A DNA stretch of 64,000 nucleotides, from assembly GCF_001427905.1 (NCBI RefSeq), contig NZ_LMEF01000001.1:682394-746393 (forward strand). Reading direction: 5' to 3'. This document shows positions 17,996 through 29,429 of this stretch, in pieces. Within the stretch, counting starts at the first letter, position 1. Each line of letters starts with the position of its first letter. The notes under the pieces were generated by a model. It did not search any database, was not told the DNA's origin, and was given only the letters and a program-made list of their open reading frames with translations. The position numbers and the translations under genes were made by a program. Origin of the DNA: Flavobacterium sp. Root420 (GTDB lineage: Bacteria > Bacteroidota > Bacteroidia > Flavobacteriales > Flavobacteriaceae).

Positions 17996-18754
17996 ATGAA
18001 AAAGTTAATTATAATATCATTTCTCTTTCTGACATCAGTATCCTTTACTATCAATAGCAATAGTTTAGATGCAAAAAATCGTCTTAAAATTAAATCTGGT
18101 TTTAATTTTAAAAATGAAAGTATAGAGCATTATAGAAAAGAAATTAACCGTGCTTTTTCATTATTAAAAAAACAAAAAAAGAAGATTGATTTAGAACTCA
18201 ATAAAAACGAAAAAGTACAAATTCTTTCCATTGCTTTTCCGGAAATACTAAGATACGACTCTTATTCTGATTACCTGGAGACCTCCTCAAACAGAATTTT
18301 ATATGTGAATGAAGGAAAAAGTGCATCTGATTTTTCAACTGGTTATTTTCAGATGAAGCCTTCCTTTATAGAGGATTTAGAAAATCATGTTGCCAATACA
18401 GAAAGTTTGAAGGTATATGATTGGATTCTTATTCAAAAGAAAAATGAAACAGAGGCCAGAAAAGAGAGGATAAACCGCTTAGGAAATTTTCAGTGGCAAC
18501 TTCGATATCTAAAAGTATTCTGGCATGTGGCTGAATATAAATATCAAAACATCGATTTTAAAACTACACAAGACAAAATTCGATTTTTCGCAACTGCCTA
18601 TAACTACGGATTTACTAAACCAGAGAAAGAAATAACAAAATACCAATCTCTCAAAAAATTTTCCCCAAGTGAAAATCCTAACTCTGAAAAATTTGCGTTT
18701 GCCGATTTTTCAATTGATTTTATAAATACGTATTCCTATTTTTTTAATCTATGA
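17996..18754 (+). CDS. Secreted lysozyme/transglycosylase-like hypothetical protein
   Basis: A 252-residue exported protein with a signal peptide (MKKLIIISFLFLTSVSFT...). A helical region rich in Lys precedes a block resembling the lysozyme/SLT fold: LSIAFPEILRYD (Glu83 would be the catalytic acid), DFSTGYFQMKPSF (113-124, compare the GxxQM segment of lytic transglycosylases) and FFATAYNYGF near residue 200 (compare the AYN motif). I recognise this block as common in Bacteroidota but not a formally named family, so a peptidoglycan-lytic role is inferred from motifs only. No operon partner is evident; folE follows after 164 bp. Confidence 0.7.
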   Translation: MKKLIIISFLFLTSVSFTINSNSLDAKNRLKIKSGFNFKNESIEHYRKEINRAFSLLKKQKKKIDLELNKNEKVQILSIAFPEILRYDSYSDYLETSSNRILYVNEGKSASDFSTGYFQMKPSFIEDLENHVANTESLKVYDWILIQKKNETEARKERINRLGNFQWQLRYLKVFWHVAEYKYQNIDFKTTQDKIRFFATAYNYGFTKPEKEITKYQSLKKFSPSENPNSEKFAFADFSIDFINTYSYFFNL

Positions 18755-18918
18755 GCATAAATAAATAAAAACACTAAATTTAAAAAAAGTAAATAGGACT
18801 AATTTAAACTATATCCAAAAAGGATCAATTAAATAGTAAAAACGATAGAAAAGGTTTCCTTTTTATTAATTATCTTTACCGCCTTAAAAAGATATACCCA
18901 TTATAATAGTAGTTTTTA

Positions 18919-19590
18919 ATGACAAATAACGAAGATTTTTTAGACGAAATAGGAGACAATCATTTTAGCAGCAACGCGAAAAACCCTGTAAGACAGGATG
19001 CTTTTGACTTAACAGATGATGAAAAAATAGAAAAAATAAAAAAAGATGTCGAAAACATTCTACAAACTCTTGGAATGGATTTGACGGATGACAGCATAAA
19101 AGGCACTCCAAACCGAGTAGCAAAAATGTTTGTAAAGGAGATTTTTGGTGGCTTAAACCCTTCAAAACAACCAAAAGCTTCTACATTTGAAAATAATTAC
19201 AAATACGGTGAAATGTTAGTAGAGAAAAACATCACTGTTTATTCTACCTGCGAACACCACTTACTTCCAATTATTGGTAGAGCCCATGTAGCTTATATTT
19301 CCAGCGGAAGAGTTATCGGTTTATCTAAAATGAACCGTATTGTAGAATATTATGCAAAAAGACCTCAGGTTCAGGAGCGTCTTACGATGCAAATTGTTCA
19401 GGAACTTCAAAAAGCTTTAGGCACTGAAGACGTTGCCTGCGTAATTGACGCTAAACACCTTTGCGTAAATTCAAGAGGAATTAAAGACATCGAAAGCAGC
19501 ACAGTAACTTCTGAATTTGGTGGAAAATTTAAAGATCCTCAGACTAAAAGAGAGTTTTTGGATTATATCAAGCTAGACACTCAGTTCTAA
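18919..19590 (+). CDS. folE: GTP cyclohydrolase I
   Basis: A 223-residue FolE-type enzyme that converts GTP to 7,8-dihydroneopterin triphosphate, the first step of folate/tetrahydropterin synthesis. Visible motifs: GMDLTDDSIKGTPNRVAKM, the zinc and catalytic segment STCEHHLLPIIGRAHVAYI, GLSKMNRIVEYYAKRPQVQERL and CVIDAKHLCVNSRGI with the second zinc ligand Cys. The first 35 residues are acidic and variable. It is followed by a structured element (19622) and then cysS. Confidence 0.97.
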   Translation: MTNNEDFLDEIGDNHFSSNAKNPVRQDAFDLTDDEKIEKIKKDVENILQTLGMDLTDDSIKGTPNRVAKMFVKEIFGGLNPSKQPKASTFENNYKYGEMLVEKNITVYSTCEHHLLPIIGRAHVAYISSGRVIGLSKMNRIVEYYAKRPQVQERLTMQIVQELQKALGTEDVACVIDAKHLCVNSRGIKDIESSTVTSEFGGKFKDPQTKREFLDYIKLDTQF

Positions 19591-19621
19591 TTTATACGAT
19601 ATTTCTATTATATTTATGGTC

Positions 19622-19696
19622 TAGCCCTGATAGTAGCGGCATCCTTTTATGGTGGGGTTCACCATAAAAGATACAGCGAATAGCAGGATTAGCTCC
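19622..19696 (+). ncRNA. Structured repeat element, copy 1 (Flavo-1-like)
   Basis: Starts TAGCCCTGATAGTAGCGGC, has a central perfect hairpin (arms TTTTATGGTG and CACCATAAAA) and ends with GATACAGCGAATAGCAGG. The outer stem pairs CCTG with CAGG. Copies 2 (22631-22705) and 3 (54387-54460) keep the conserved single-stranded flanks while both helices show compensatory changes (outer stem CCCG/CGGG in copy 2, central hairpin of different sequence). Copy 1 and copy 3 share the same central hairpin. The pattern recalls the Flavo-1 RNA motif of flavobacteria, from memory only. It lies between folE and cysS. Confidence 0.6.
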
Positions 19697-19722
19697 TAAA
19701 AAAATCAACAAACATCTAAGCA

Positions 19723-21201
19723 ATGCCATTATACACAACACAACATCTAAAAATATACAATTCACTATCAGGTGAAAAAGAAAATTTCAACCCAATTCAT
19801 GAAGGAAATGTTGGAATGTATGTTTGCGGACCTACGGTTTATAGCAATGTACACTTAGGAAATGTTAGAACTTTTATGTCATTTGACGTTATATTCAGGT
19901 ATTTTTTACATCTTGATTATAAGGTTCGTTACGTGCGTAATATTACTGATGTTGGACATATTGTAGATGATGTTGATGAAGGTGAAGACAAAATTGCCAA
20001 AAAAGCACGTTTAGAACAATTGGAACCAATGGAAGTTGTGCAACGCTATACGGTAGATTTTCATGACATTTTAAAGTCATTTAATTTCCTGCCACCAAGT
20101 ATAGAGCCAACAGCAACCGGACACATAATTGAACAGATTGAAATCATCAAAAAAATCATCGATACCGGAATTGGTTATGAAGCCAATGGCTCTGTTTATT
20201 TTGATGTTGTAAAATATAACGAAACCAACAATTACGGAGTTTTAAGCGGTCGAAATATCGAAGATATGTTAGCCAATACCCGCGATCTTGATGGTCAGTC
20301 AGACAAAAGAAATCCGCAGGATTTTGCACTTTGGAAAAAGGCAGAACCAGAACATATCATGAGATGGCCTTCGCCCTGGAGTGATGGTTTTCCGGGCTGG
20401 CATCTGGAATGTACTGCTATGAGTACCAAATACCTTGGTAATCATTTTGATATTCATGGTGGTGGAATGGATTTAAAATTCCCGCATCATGAATGTGAAA
20501 TCGCCCAAAACGAAGCTTGTACTGGTCAGTCTCCTGTAAATTACTGGATGCACGCCAATATGCTGACTTTAAACGGAAAGAAAATGGCAAAATCAACTGG
20601 GAATAATATTTTGCCAGGTGAGATCTTAAGCGGAGACAATACTATTTTAAGTAAAGCTTTCTCGGCATCTGTAACACGATTTTTCATGTTACAGGCGCAT
20701 TACAGAAGTATCTTAGATTTTTCTGACGATGCTATTGTAGCTGCCGAAAAAGGATATAAACGATTAATGGAAGCTGTCGATTCCTTATCAGGAATTACAG
20801 CAAGCGCAAGTAGTTCAATTGATGTTTCATCGTGGAAACAATTGTGTTACGATGCCATGAACGACGATTTTAATACGCCAATTTTAATTGCGCAGTTATT
20901 TGAAGCTGTTCGTTATATCAATTTATTAAAAGAAGGAAAAGAAAGCATTTCCGCCGAAGATTTAAAAACATTTACAACTGCTATTAATGCTTTTGTATTT
21001 GATGTTTTAGGTCTAAGCGATGACAAAGCCGCCGACGGTAATAACGATAAGTTAGAAGGTGTTGTAAACATGCTTATCGGAATGAGAAATCAGGCCAGAG
21101 CAGATAAAAACTTTGCGCTATCCGATCAAATTCGTGATCAACTGATCGGCTTAGGCATACAATTGAAAGACGGAAAAGAAGGCACAAGCTTTTCAATATA
21201 A
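19723..21201 (+). CDS. cysS: Cysteine--tRNA ligase
   Basis: A 492-residue class I aminoacyl-tRNA synthetase for tRNA-Cys. The zinc-binding [17 protein letters not shown] contains the HIGH-equivalent HLGN. Zinc ligands continue with [10 protein letters not shown] and HHECEIAQ. The KMSKS-equivalent is KKMAKSTGN. The C-terminal helical domain ends [14 protein letters not shown], as usual. Start ATG 19723 is 26 bp after the structured element. yidD follows 21 bp after the stop, so they are probably co-transcribed with lgt. Confidence 0.98.
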   Translation: MPLYTTQHLKIYNSLSGEKENFNPIHEGNVGMYVCGPTVYSNVHLGNVRTFMSFDVIFRYFLHLDYKVRYVRNITDVGHIVDDVDEGEDKIAKKARLEQLEPMEVVQRYTVDFHDILKSFNFLPPSIEPTATGHIIEQIEIIKKIIDTGIGYEANGSVYFDVVKYNETNNYGVLSGRNIEDMLANTRDLDGQSDKRNPQDFALWKKAEPEHIMRWPSPWSDGFPGWHLECTAMSTKYLGNHFDIHGGGMDLKFPHHECEIAQNEACTGQSPVNYWMHANMLTLNGKKMAKSTGNNILPGEILSGDNTILSKAFSASVTRFFMLQAHYRSILDFSDDAIVAAEKGYKRLMEAVDSLSGITASASSSIDVSSWKQLCYDAMNDDFNTPILIAQLFEAVRYINLLKEGKESISAEDLKTFTTAINAFVFDVLGLSDDKAADGNNDKLEGVVNMLIGMRNQARADKNFALSDQIRDQLIGLGIQLKDGKEGTSFSI

Positions 21202-21222
21202 CCTATTCATTTCTAATAAATC

Positions 21223-21462
21223 ATGAAAGTTATAACTCCATTTGTTTTATTAGTACGCTTTTATCAAAATGCCATTTCGCCCTTTACACCAGCGTCATGT
21301 CGTTTCGAGCCAACATGTTCGAGCTATATGATTGAAGCATTGCAAAAACATGGATTATTTTATGGCGGTTACTTAGGAATGAAACGTATTTTGAGTTGTC
21401 ACCCTTGGGGAAGAACTGGCTACGATCCTGTTCCTGAAAAGAAATGTTCGCATAAACATTAA
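21223..21462 (+). CDS. yidD: Membrane protein insertion efficiency factor YidD
   Basis: A 79-residue protein of the YidD/DUF37 family. It has the diagnostic [22 protein letters not shown] with three conserved Cys, and [14 protein letters not shown] near the C-terminus. Members assist YidC-dependent membrane insertion at the inner membrane. Placed between cysS and lgt. Confidence 0.96.
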   Translation: MKVITPFVLLVRFYQNAISPFTPASCRFEPTCSSYMIEALQKHGLFYGGYLGMKRILSCHPWGRTGYDPVPEKKCSHKH

Positions 21463-21528
21463 CTTTAAAAAAAGACTTACTCTGCTTTTAATATTTATTT
21501 TTACAACCAATAAAAAATACAATACTAT

Positions 21529-22461
21529 ATGACACACGCCTTAAACCTCGTTTGGAACCCTTCAGAAGGAATCAATTTAGGATTTTTTATGATTCGCTAT
21601 TACAGTTTAATGTTCGTAATTGCTTTTGGTTTAGGATGGTACCTAATGAAAAAGATCTTCGAACGCGAAAATGAATCAATTGACAAACTTGATTCATTAT
21701 TTGTCTGGACGGTTTTAGCTACTTTAATAGGCGCTCGTTTAGGACATGTTTTCTTTTATGATTGGGAATATTTTAGAAATCATTTACTTGAAATCTTTTT
21801 ACCTTTCAGATTTGAGCCAAAATTCGAATTTACAGGTTTCCAGGGGTTAGCAAGTCATGGTGCAGCAATTGCAATTATTGTAGCGATGTACTATTACAGC
21901 AAAATGATCTTAAAACGTCCATTATTATGGATTTTAGACCGTGTTGTTATTCCGGTTGCAAGTGGCGCTATTTTTGTTCGTTTAGGAAACTTTTTCAACT
22001 CAGAAATTATTGGACACGAAACAACTTCTGCATTCGGAATTCGTTTTTTACACGATAAATTTAGTAAAGGTGAAGCGGTTAACGCAACTCAAATAGCAGA
22101 TCCTAAAGAAGCTTACAATGCAATTGCACACAATCCAAAATTTGCCGAGTTATTAGCTCAGGTTCCTGCAAAACATCCAACACAACTGTATGAAGGATTT
22201 TGCTATATTTTTGTATTTGCCATTTTATTCTTCTTATACTGGAAAACAAATGCAAGACTTAAATCAGGATTCTTATTCGGGTTATTTTTAGTGCTTTTAT
22301 TTGTGGTACGTTTCATTGTAGAATTCGTTAAAGAAAGCCAAGGCGGAATTGAAGAAGAATTAGGCTATTTCTCAACCGGACAATGGTTAAGTATCCCTTT
22401 TATCATTATCGGTCTTTTCTTTATCATTAGAGCACAAAGAAATCCTTTAGCAACATCTTAA
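21529..22461 (+). CDS. lgt: Prolipoprotein diacylglyceryl transferase
   Basis: A 310-residue inner-membrane enzyme that transfers a diacylglyceryl group from phosphatidylglycerol to the lipobox Cys of prolipoproteins. About seven transmembrane segments. Motifs: MIRYYSLMFVIAF, ARLGHVFFYDWEYF, GLASHGAAIAII (with the conserved His-Gly), FVRLGNFFNSEIIG (Lgt signature) and HPTQLYEGFCYIF. It is last in the cysS-yidD-lgt group, ending at a strong terminator. Confidence 0.97.
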   Translation: MTHALNLVWNPSEGINLGFFMIRYYSLMFVIAFGLGWYLMKKIFERENESIDKLDSLFVWTVLATLIGARLGHVFFYDWEYFRNHLLEIFLPFRFEPKFEFTGFQGLASHGAAIAIIVAMYYYSKMILKRPLLWILDRVVIPVASGAIFVRLGNFFNSEIIGHETTSAFGIRFLHDKFSKGEAVNATQIADPKEAYNAIAHNPKFAELLAQVPAKHPTQLYEGFCYIFVFAILFFLYWKTNARLKSGFLFGLFLVLLFVVRFIVEFVKESQGGIEEELGYFSTGQWLSIPFIIIGLFFIIRAQRNPLATS

Positions 22462-22482
22462 ATATATAATTTCAACAATATA

Positions 22483-22520
22483 AAAACGCCCAATGCTTTA
22501 GTGTATTGGGCGTTTTTTTT
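22483..22520 (+). terminator. Terminator after lgt
   Basis: Arms AAAACGCCCAATGC and GTGTATTGGGCGTTTT around a TTTA loop (one bulge), followed by T8. Confidence 0.9.
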
Positions 22521-22630
22521 GGTGCTATATAAATTCATTAATAACTTATACAATGCATTTATTTTGCATTTAAATCCTTATTCCAATCTTTTTCTTCAGG
22601 AGCAGAAGACTCTCATTTCATAAAGACGTT

Positions 22631-22705
22631 CAGTCCCGCTATTCGCTATATCTTTTTCTTCCGCTGTGGGCGGAAGAAAAAGGATACCGCTTCTATCGGG
22701 GCTAA
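22631..22705 (-). ncRNA. Structured repeat element, copy 2 (Flavo-1-like)
   Basis: Read on the minus strand it starts TAGCCCCGATAGAAGCGG and ends GATATAGCGAATAGCGGG. The central hairpin has arms TTTTTCTTCCGC and GCGGAAGAAAAA, unlike copies 1 and 3 in sequence but equivalent in position and length. The outer stem is CCCG/CGGG against CCTG/CAGG elsewhere, a compensatory pair. It lies in a 487-bp gap between the convergent lgt and secDF genes; the rest of that gap holds two terminators and otherwise featureless AT-rich DNA. Confidence 0.6.
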
Positions 22706-22893
22706 ATTAGAAGTCTATTTTTCAAAAGGAATATAGCGCTGTTAAAATCTACTTATTAACGCTACAGTTTATAATAAATACAGAAGTACTAATTCAATTT
22801 ACAAAAATCCACAATCTTCCTGAAACAAAACAAACACTAAGGATAACCTCTGTTTCGGATACATTTAAATCGTGAAAATCTAAAAAATTAGCA

Positions 22894-22931
22894 CAAAAAA
22901 AAGATCCAGTTTTCACTGGATCTTTTTTTAT
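22894..22931 (-). terminator. Terminator of secDF
   Basis: Arms AAAAAAAGATCCAGT and ACTGGATCTTTTTTT around a TTTTC loop; T-rich on the minus strand. Confidence 0.88.
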
Positions 22932-22948
22932 ATAAACTAGCAAGTTAA

Positions 22949-25921
22949 TTATGCTTTATTATGTTTGTCTTCGATTGTATGTTTATCGTCTTTAGAAATC
23001 GTATCAACCAATACTGGTGTAGCGATAAATAATGAAGAATAAGTACCTACAACAATACCTACTAACATTGCAAATATAAATCCTCTGATTGATTCACCAC
23101 CAAAGATAAACATCGTTAATAATACGATAATCATCATTAATGAAGTATTCAATGTTCTTGATAATGTAGTATTAATAGATGCATTTACGATATCTTCAAA
23201 ACTACCTTTACGGTTTCCAAGGATAAACTCTCTAATTCTGTCAAATACAATTACGGTATCATTCATAGAGTAACCAATTACGGTAAGGATTGCAGCGATA
23301 AAGTGCTGATCCATCTCCATGTGGAAAGGCATGAATTTATAACATAAAGAATAGATTCCTAATACAAAGATTACGTCATGCGCAACAGCTGCAATCGCAC
23401 CTAATGAATATTGCCATTTACGGAAAGAGATCATTAAGTATAAGAAGATAACTGCCATCGCACCAAGAACAGCCCAGTATGAGTTTGTCTTGATATCTTC
23501 AGAGATAGAAGCTCCAACTTTAGAAGCTTGTAAAACTCCCACTCTTTTACCGTCAAAAGTATTTGTGAATTTCTCATAAGAAACATTAGGGAAATATTTC
23601 GCCAATGCATCATATAATTTTTTATTCACTTCTTCATCAATAGCTACGCCGTCTTCTTTAATTTTATATTTAGTTGTGATTTTCAATTGATCATCATCAC
23701 CTAAAATTTTAGCTTCAACCGGAGTTCCAAAAGCAGCAGATAATTCATCTGAAATAGCAGTAGCATCTACTGGTTTTTCAAATTTAACCTGAAAAGTTCT
23801 TCCTCCTACAAAATCAACACCTTCATCTAGTCCATTAACGAAGAAGATAGAAACTAAACTTACTACAACTACAATTGAAGAGAAGATATAGGTAAATTTT
23901 TTGATTTTAATAAAGTCAAAGTGGAAATTAGTAAACCAGTTTTTAGTAATATTAGTAGAGAAAGTCAAATCTCCTTTTCCGGCAATATTTCTGTCAATGA
24001 AAATTCTCGCGATAAAAATTGATGTAAACAATGACGTTACGATACCAATTAATAATGTTAAAGCAAAACCTTTAATTGGTCCTGTTCCAAAAATAAACAA
24101 GATTGCTCCAGTCAAAACGTGAGTTACGTTTGCATCAATAATAGAACGCATTGCACCATGCCATCCGTAAGAAGCAACAACTGCTTCAGACAATGATTTA
24201 CCTTCACGTAATTCTTCTTTTGCTCTTTCAAATATAATAATGTTGGCATCTACCGCAGTACCTAATGTTAATACAATACCTGCAATACCCGGCAATGTTA
24301 ATACAAAACCAAAACTTGCCATAATTCCGAACAAGAAAAGTAAGTTTAATAATAAAGCAAGGTTAGCATACCAACCAGCTTTACCATAATAGAATACCAT
24401 CCATAAACAAACTAATAAAAATCCAATTACAGATGAAATTGTACCAGCATCAATAGCTGCCTGACCTAATGATGGCCCTACAACAGTTGATTGGATAATA
24501 TCTGCAGAAGCTGGTAATTTACCTGCATTCAGTACGTTTGCTAAATCTTTAGTTTCAGCTACGTCGAAAGAACCTGTAATTTCAGATCTTCCTCCAGCAA
24601 TTGGACCACTAGTAACACCAGGAGCAGAATATACAATGTTATCTAAAACAATAGCAATGTAACTTTTTTGAGCAAAAGCTCTACCTGTCAATTCTTCCCA
24701 AACTTTAGCACCCTGACTGTTCATTTGCATAGAAACAGCTGGTTTTCCTAATTGGTCAAAAGTATCTTTTGCATCAGTTACAACACCACCGCTCATAGCA
24801 GGTACGTTATCTCTGTTTCCTTTTAAAGCGTATAATTCAACTGCTTCAACTTCTTTTCCTTTAGCATCTTTTAAAGTAGTTGGTTTACTCCACACAAATT
24901 TTGCATTGTGTTGGTCAGCAGCCAATAAAATTCTAATTTCTGGTCTTTTGAAATAAGCATTGATAGTAGCAGTATCTTTTGGAGCAAAGTAAGCTAAAAC
25001 TGGTCCACCACCCTGACCTAACATTTTGTCAAATAGTGGGTTGTTTCCTTTTTTAACATCAACAGAATCTTTAGCATCAGTCAATAAAGCATTCAATGAA
25101 TCTTTAGCAACAGTTTTAGTTTCTGTTTTCTTAACTTCAGTCTTTTTCAAAGCTTCATTAGTAGCAACTAAGAAGTTTCCAATTTCTTCAATTTTATAAG
25201 TTTCCCAAAACTCTAATTGAGCTTTTCCACCTAATAATTTCTTGATTCTATCAACATCTTTAGCACCTGGAAGTTCAACTAAAATCCTTCCGGTTTCTCC
25301 TAATTTTTGGATATTTGGTTGTGTTACACCAAATTTATCAATACGCTCTCTTAATACTTTGTAAGCACTTTCGATAGACTCATCAACTTTTCTTTTAATA
25401 ACTTTTTGAGCTTGCGCATCAGTCATCTGGAAATCAATTCCACCTTCTCCTTGTAAACTTCTGTTTGCAAAAATATCTGGTGAAGCTAATTTTGTAGCTC
25501 CGTTTGAATTTGCTTCAAACGCTTCAAAAAACTTATTTAAATAGGTTTTGTTTCCTTCTAAATTTGCAGTCGCATCAGCCAATGATTTATTAAATACCGG
25601 ATTCTTAGAATTGTTTGACAATCCTTTCAATACATCCTTAACAGAGATTTGAAGAATAACATTGATTCCTCCCTCTAAGTCAAGACCTTTATTTAATTGT
25701 TTGTTTTTTACTTCATTATAAGTAAAATTTGTAAAACCAAGATTTAGCACATCTACCTTACCAATAGAATCTAAATATTTTAGCTCTTTATCAGGATTGT
25801 CTCCTGCAAAAGCTTTAGCTTCACTTTTGACGCTGTTTGCCACAAAAGTGAACGAAAGTTGGTAAATACTTACCAATGCAAATAGAATTGCGAAAAATTT
25901 AATAAGTCCTTTATTCTGCAT
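22949..25921 (-). CDS. secDF: Fused protein translocase subunit SecDF
   Basis: A 990-residue inner-membrane protein joining SecD and SecF, the proton-driven helper of SecYEG export. The N-terminal TM is followed by the SecD signature LDLEGGINVILQI and a long periplasmic P1 domain with an insert rich in Lys/Asp (about residues 265-300). The SecD membrane domain contains LNAGKLPA, LTLPGIAGIVLTLGTAVDANIIIFERAKEE (catalytic Asp). The SecF half begins near residue 670 (DFVGGRTFQVKF) and contains TVIGYSMNDTVIVFDRIRE. Fusion is usual in Bacteroidota. Monocistronic, with a predicted promoter at 26048-26078. Confidence 0.98.
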   Translation of the reverse strand: MQNKGLIKFFAILFALVSIYQLSFTFVANSVKSEAKAFAGDNPDKELKYLDSIGKVDVLNLGFTNFTYNEVKNKQLNKGLDLEGGINVILQISVKDVLKGLSNNSKNPVFNKSLADATANLEGNKTYLNKFFEAFEANSNGATKLASPDIFANRSLQGEGGIDFQMTDAQAQKVIKRKVDESIESAYKVLRERIDKFGVTQPNIQKLGETGRILVELPGAKDVDRIKKLLGGKAQLEFWETYKIEEIGNFLVATNEALKKTEVKKTETKTVAKDSLNALLTDAKDSVDVKKGNNPLFDKMLGQGGGPVLAYFAPKDTATINAYFKRPEIRILLAADQHNAKFVWSKPTTLKDAKGKEVEAVELYALKGNRDNVPAMSGGVVTDAKDTFDQLGKPAVSMQMNSQGAKVWEELTGRAFAQKSYIAIVLDNIVYSAPGVTSGPIAGGRSEITGSFDVAETKDLANVLNAGKLPASADIIQSTVVGPSLGQAAIDAGTISSVIGFLLVCLWMVFYYGKAGWYANLALLLNLLFLFGIMASFGFVLTLPGIAGIVLTLGTAVDANIIIFERAKEELREGKSLSEAVVASYGWHGAMRSIIDANVTHVLTGAILFIFGTGPIKGFALTLLIGIVTSLFTSIFIARIFIDRNIAGKGDLTFSTNITKNWFTNFHFDFIKIKKFTYIFSSIVVVVSLVSIFFVNGLDEGVDFVGGRTFQVKFEKPVDATAISDELSAAFGTPVEAKILGDDDQLKITTKYKIKEDGVAIDEEVNKKLYDALAKYFPNVSYEKFTNTFDGKRVGVLQASKVGASISEDIKTNSYWAVLGAMAVIFLYLMISFRKWQYSLGAIAAVAHDVIFVLGIYSLCYKFMPFHMEMDQHFIAAILTVIGYSMNDTVIVFDRIREFILGNRKGSFEDIVNASINTTLSRTLNTSLMMIIVLLTMFIFGGESIRGFIFAMLVGIVVGTYSSLFIATPVLVDTISKDDKHTIEDKHNKA

Positions 25922-26047
25922 TATTACTAAAAATTAATTATGTTTTATTGTTTGTTTTTGTTTTAAAGTCCCGTAAAATAAGCCCTGACATCATTTTTTA
26001 AAACTAAAAAACCAGATCACGAATTACAGCATTTTTTTTAAACCGAG

Positions 26048-26078
26048 CAAATATATAATTCTCGAAAAGATTAACCAA
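26048..26078 (-). promoter_or_regulatory. Predicted promoter of secDF
   Basis: On the minus strand TTG, 20-nt spacer, TATATTTG: an exact TAnnTTTG -7 box with a TTG at -33. The predicted transcript would have a leader of about 120 nt before the secDF ATG. Confidence 0.45.
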
Positions 26079-26100
26079 TTTATTTATTAATTAATCTCAA

Positions 26101-26130
26101 AAAAAAGACTGCAAAAGTGCAGCCTTTTCC
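26101..26130 (-). terminator. Terminator of mdh
   Basis: Stem AAAAGaCTGCA / TGCAGcCTTTT (one internal mismatch) with a 4-nt loop; on the minus strand it runs into T residues. Confidence 0.75.
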
Positions 26131-26147
26131 TTTTTTTACCAAATTCT

Positions 26148-27083
26148 TTATACTAAAATCGATTTTAAGGCATCATTCATGCCTCTAACTGCATCTGCAC
26201 TTTTAGCAAACAAAGCCTTTTCATTATCGTTTAATTGAATGTCCAGAATTTCTTCTACTCCATTTTTACCTATTATACAAGGCACTCCTATACAAATATC
26301 ATTTTGTCCGTATTCTCCTTCAACAAATACAGAACAAGCAATCATTTTCTTTTGGTCATTCAATATACTATCAACCAAATAAGCTACAGAAGCCCCTGGC
26401 GCATACCATGCCGATGTTCCTAAAAGACCTGTAAGTGTTGCTCCTCCTACCATTGTATCAGCAGCAACTTTTTGCAAAGCTTCTTCTGAAAGAAATTCTG
26501 TTACCGGAATTCCATTATAAGATGCTAAACGTATCAAAGGAATCATAGTAGTATCACCGTGACCTCCAATTACCATTGCCGAAATATCATTTGCAGGTTT
26601 ATCTAAAGCCAAAGACAAGTAAGTTCTAAAACGAGAACTATCTAAAGCACCACCCATACCAATAATTCTGTTTTTTGGTAATCCGGTAGATTTCAAGGCT
26701 AAATACGTCATTGTATCCATCGGGTTCGAAACAACAACAATAATAGTATCTGGCGAATGCTTTAATACATTCTCAGCAACTGTTTTTACAATTCCTGCAT
26801 TAATACCTATTAATTCTTCACGAGTCATTCCTGGTTTTCTTGGAATTCCAGATGTAATAACAACTACATCACTTCCGGCAGTTTTAGAATAATCATTGGT
26901 TACCCCAGATACTTTGGTGTTAAAACCTGTATTTGTGGCACATTGCATAATATCCAACGCTTTCCCTTCGGCAAAACCTTCTTTAATATCCAACAACACT
27001 ACTTCGCTTGCAATTCCTCTATAAGAAATAACATCTGCACATGTAGCTCCAACATTTCCTGCTCCTACAATGGTAACTTTCAT
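26148..27083 (-). CDS. mdh: Malate dehydrogenase
   Basis: A 311-residue NAD-dependent LDH-like malate dehydrogenase of the TCA cycle. N-terminal Rossmann motif VGAGNVGATCADVI; the substrate loop and Arg are in ITSGIPRKPGMTREELI; VVVSNPMDTMTYLAL, the catalytic Asp-His pair lies in the SALDKPANDISAM... to GGHGDTTMIPL segment. Length fits the LDH-like (not the mitochondrial-type) bacterial MDH. It lies 108 bp downstream of gyrB, separated by a word-array inverted repeat. Confidence 0.97.
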   Translation of the reverse strand: MKVTIVGAGNVGATCADVISYRGIASEVVLLDIKEGFAEGKALDIMQCATNTGFNTKVSGVTNDYSKTAGSDVVVITSGIPRKPGMTREELIGINAGIVKTVAENVLKHSPDTIIVVVSNPMDTMTYLALKSTGLPKNRIIGMGGALDSSRFRTYLSLALDKPANDISAMVIGGHGDTTMIPLIRLASYNGIPVTEFLSEEALQKVAADTMVGGATLTGLLGTSAWYAPGASVAYLVDSILNDQKKMIACSVFVEGEYGQNDICIGVPCIIGKNGVEEILDIQLNDNEKALFAKSADAVRGMNDALKSILV

Positions 27084-27129
27084 ATTTTATACTTTATCGG
27101 TTATTAATTAATTTATTTTTAGAAACGAC

Positions 27130-27173
27130 AATTCGTTTAATCGTTTAAGTAAATTTAAACAATTAAACGAATT
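27130..27173. repeat. Inverted word array between gyrB and mdh
   Basis: A 19-nt arm (27130-27148, AATTCGTTTAATCGTTTAA) and its complement (27155-27173) with a single changed base surround a 6-nt loop. The arm is itself a tandem of the word CGTTTAAT. It belongs to the same word family as the array at 8003-8128. Confidence 0.8.
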
Positions 27174-27191
27174 GAAAGTTAAACTTTTTTA

Positions 27192-29162
<1,971 letters not shown>

Positions 29163-29272
29163 CTAACACGCAAATATATAAAAACGCAAATTATATATCC
29201 GTTAAATTCCCATTTAAAGCACTTAAGTTATTAACATATTGTCAAAAAAAGTCAATTAAAAAAGGAACAATC

Positions 29273-29424
29273 AATTTTAAATTTCAATTTTTTAAAATTC
29301 CAAAACTTGATTATGCAAAAAAACCGAAATAAACATTGTAATGTCATTTCGGTTTTTGAAGTTTTTATTTTTACAATTTCAAACGCTAAATTGGAATTTG
29401 GAATAGTAAAAAAATTGGGATTTT
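29273..29424. repeat. Inverted word array around a terminator (M16 peptidase 3' side)
   Basis: The left part (29273-29309) carries AAAATTCCAAAAC-type words, and the right part (29383-29424) the complementary AAATTGGAATTTGGAA words. Between them is the hairpin at 29317-29357. The same word family and the same layout (arms around a terminator) recur at 32272-32439 on the other side of the same gene. Confidence 0.65.
29317..29357 (-). terminator. Terminator of the M16 peptidase gene
   Basis: Arms AAAACCGAAAT and ATTTCGGTTTT around a 15-nt partly paired loop, T-rich outside. It lies about 70 bp downstream of the M16 stop on the minus strand. Confidence 0.75.
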
Positions 29425-29429
29425 TCTTT

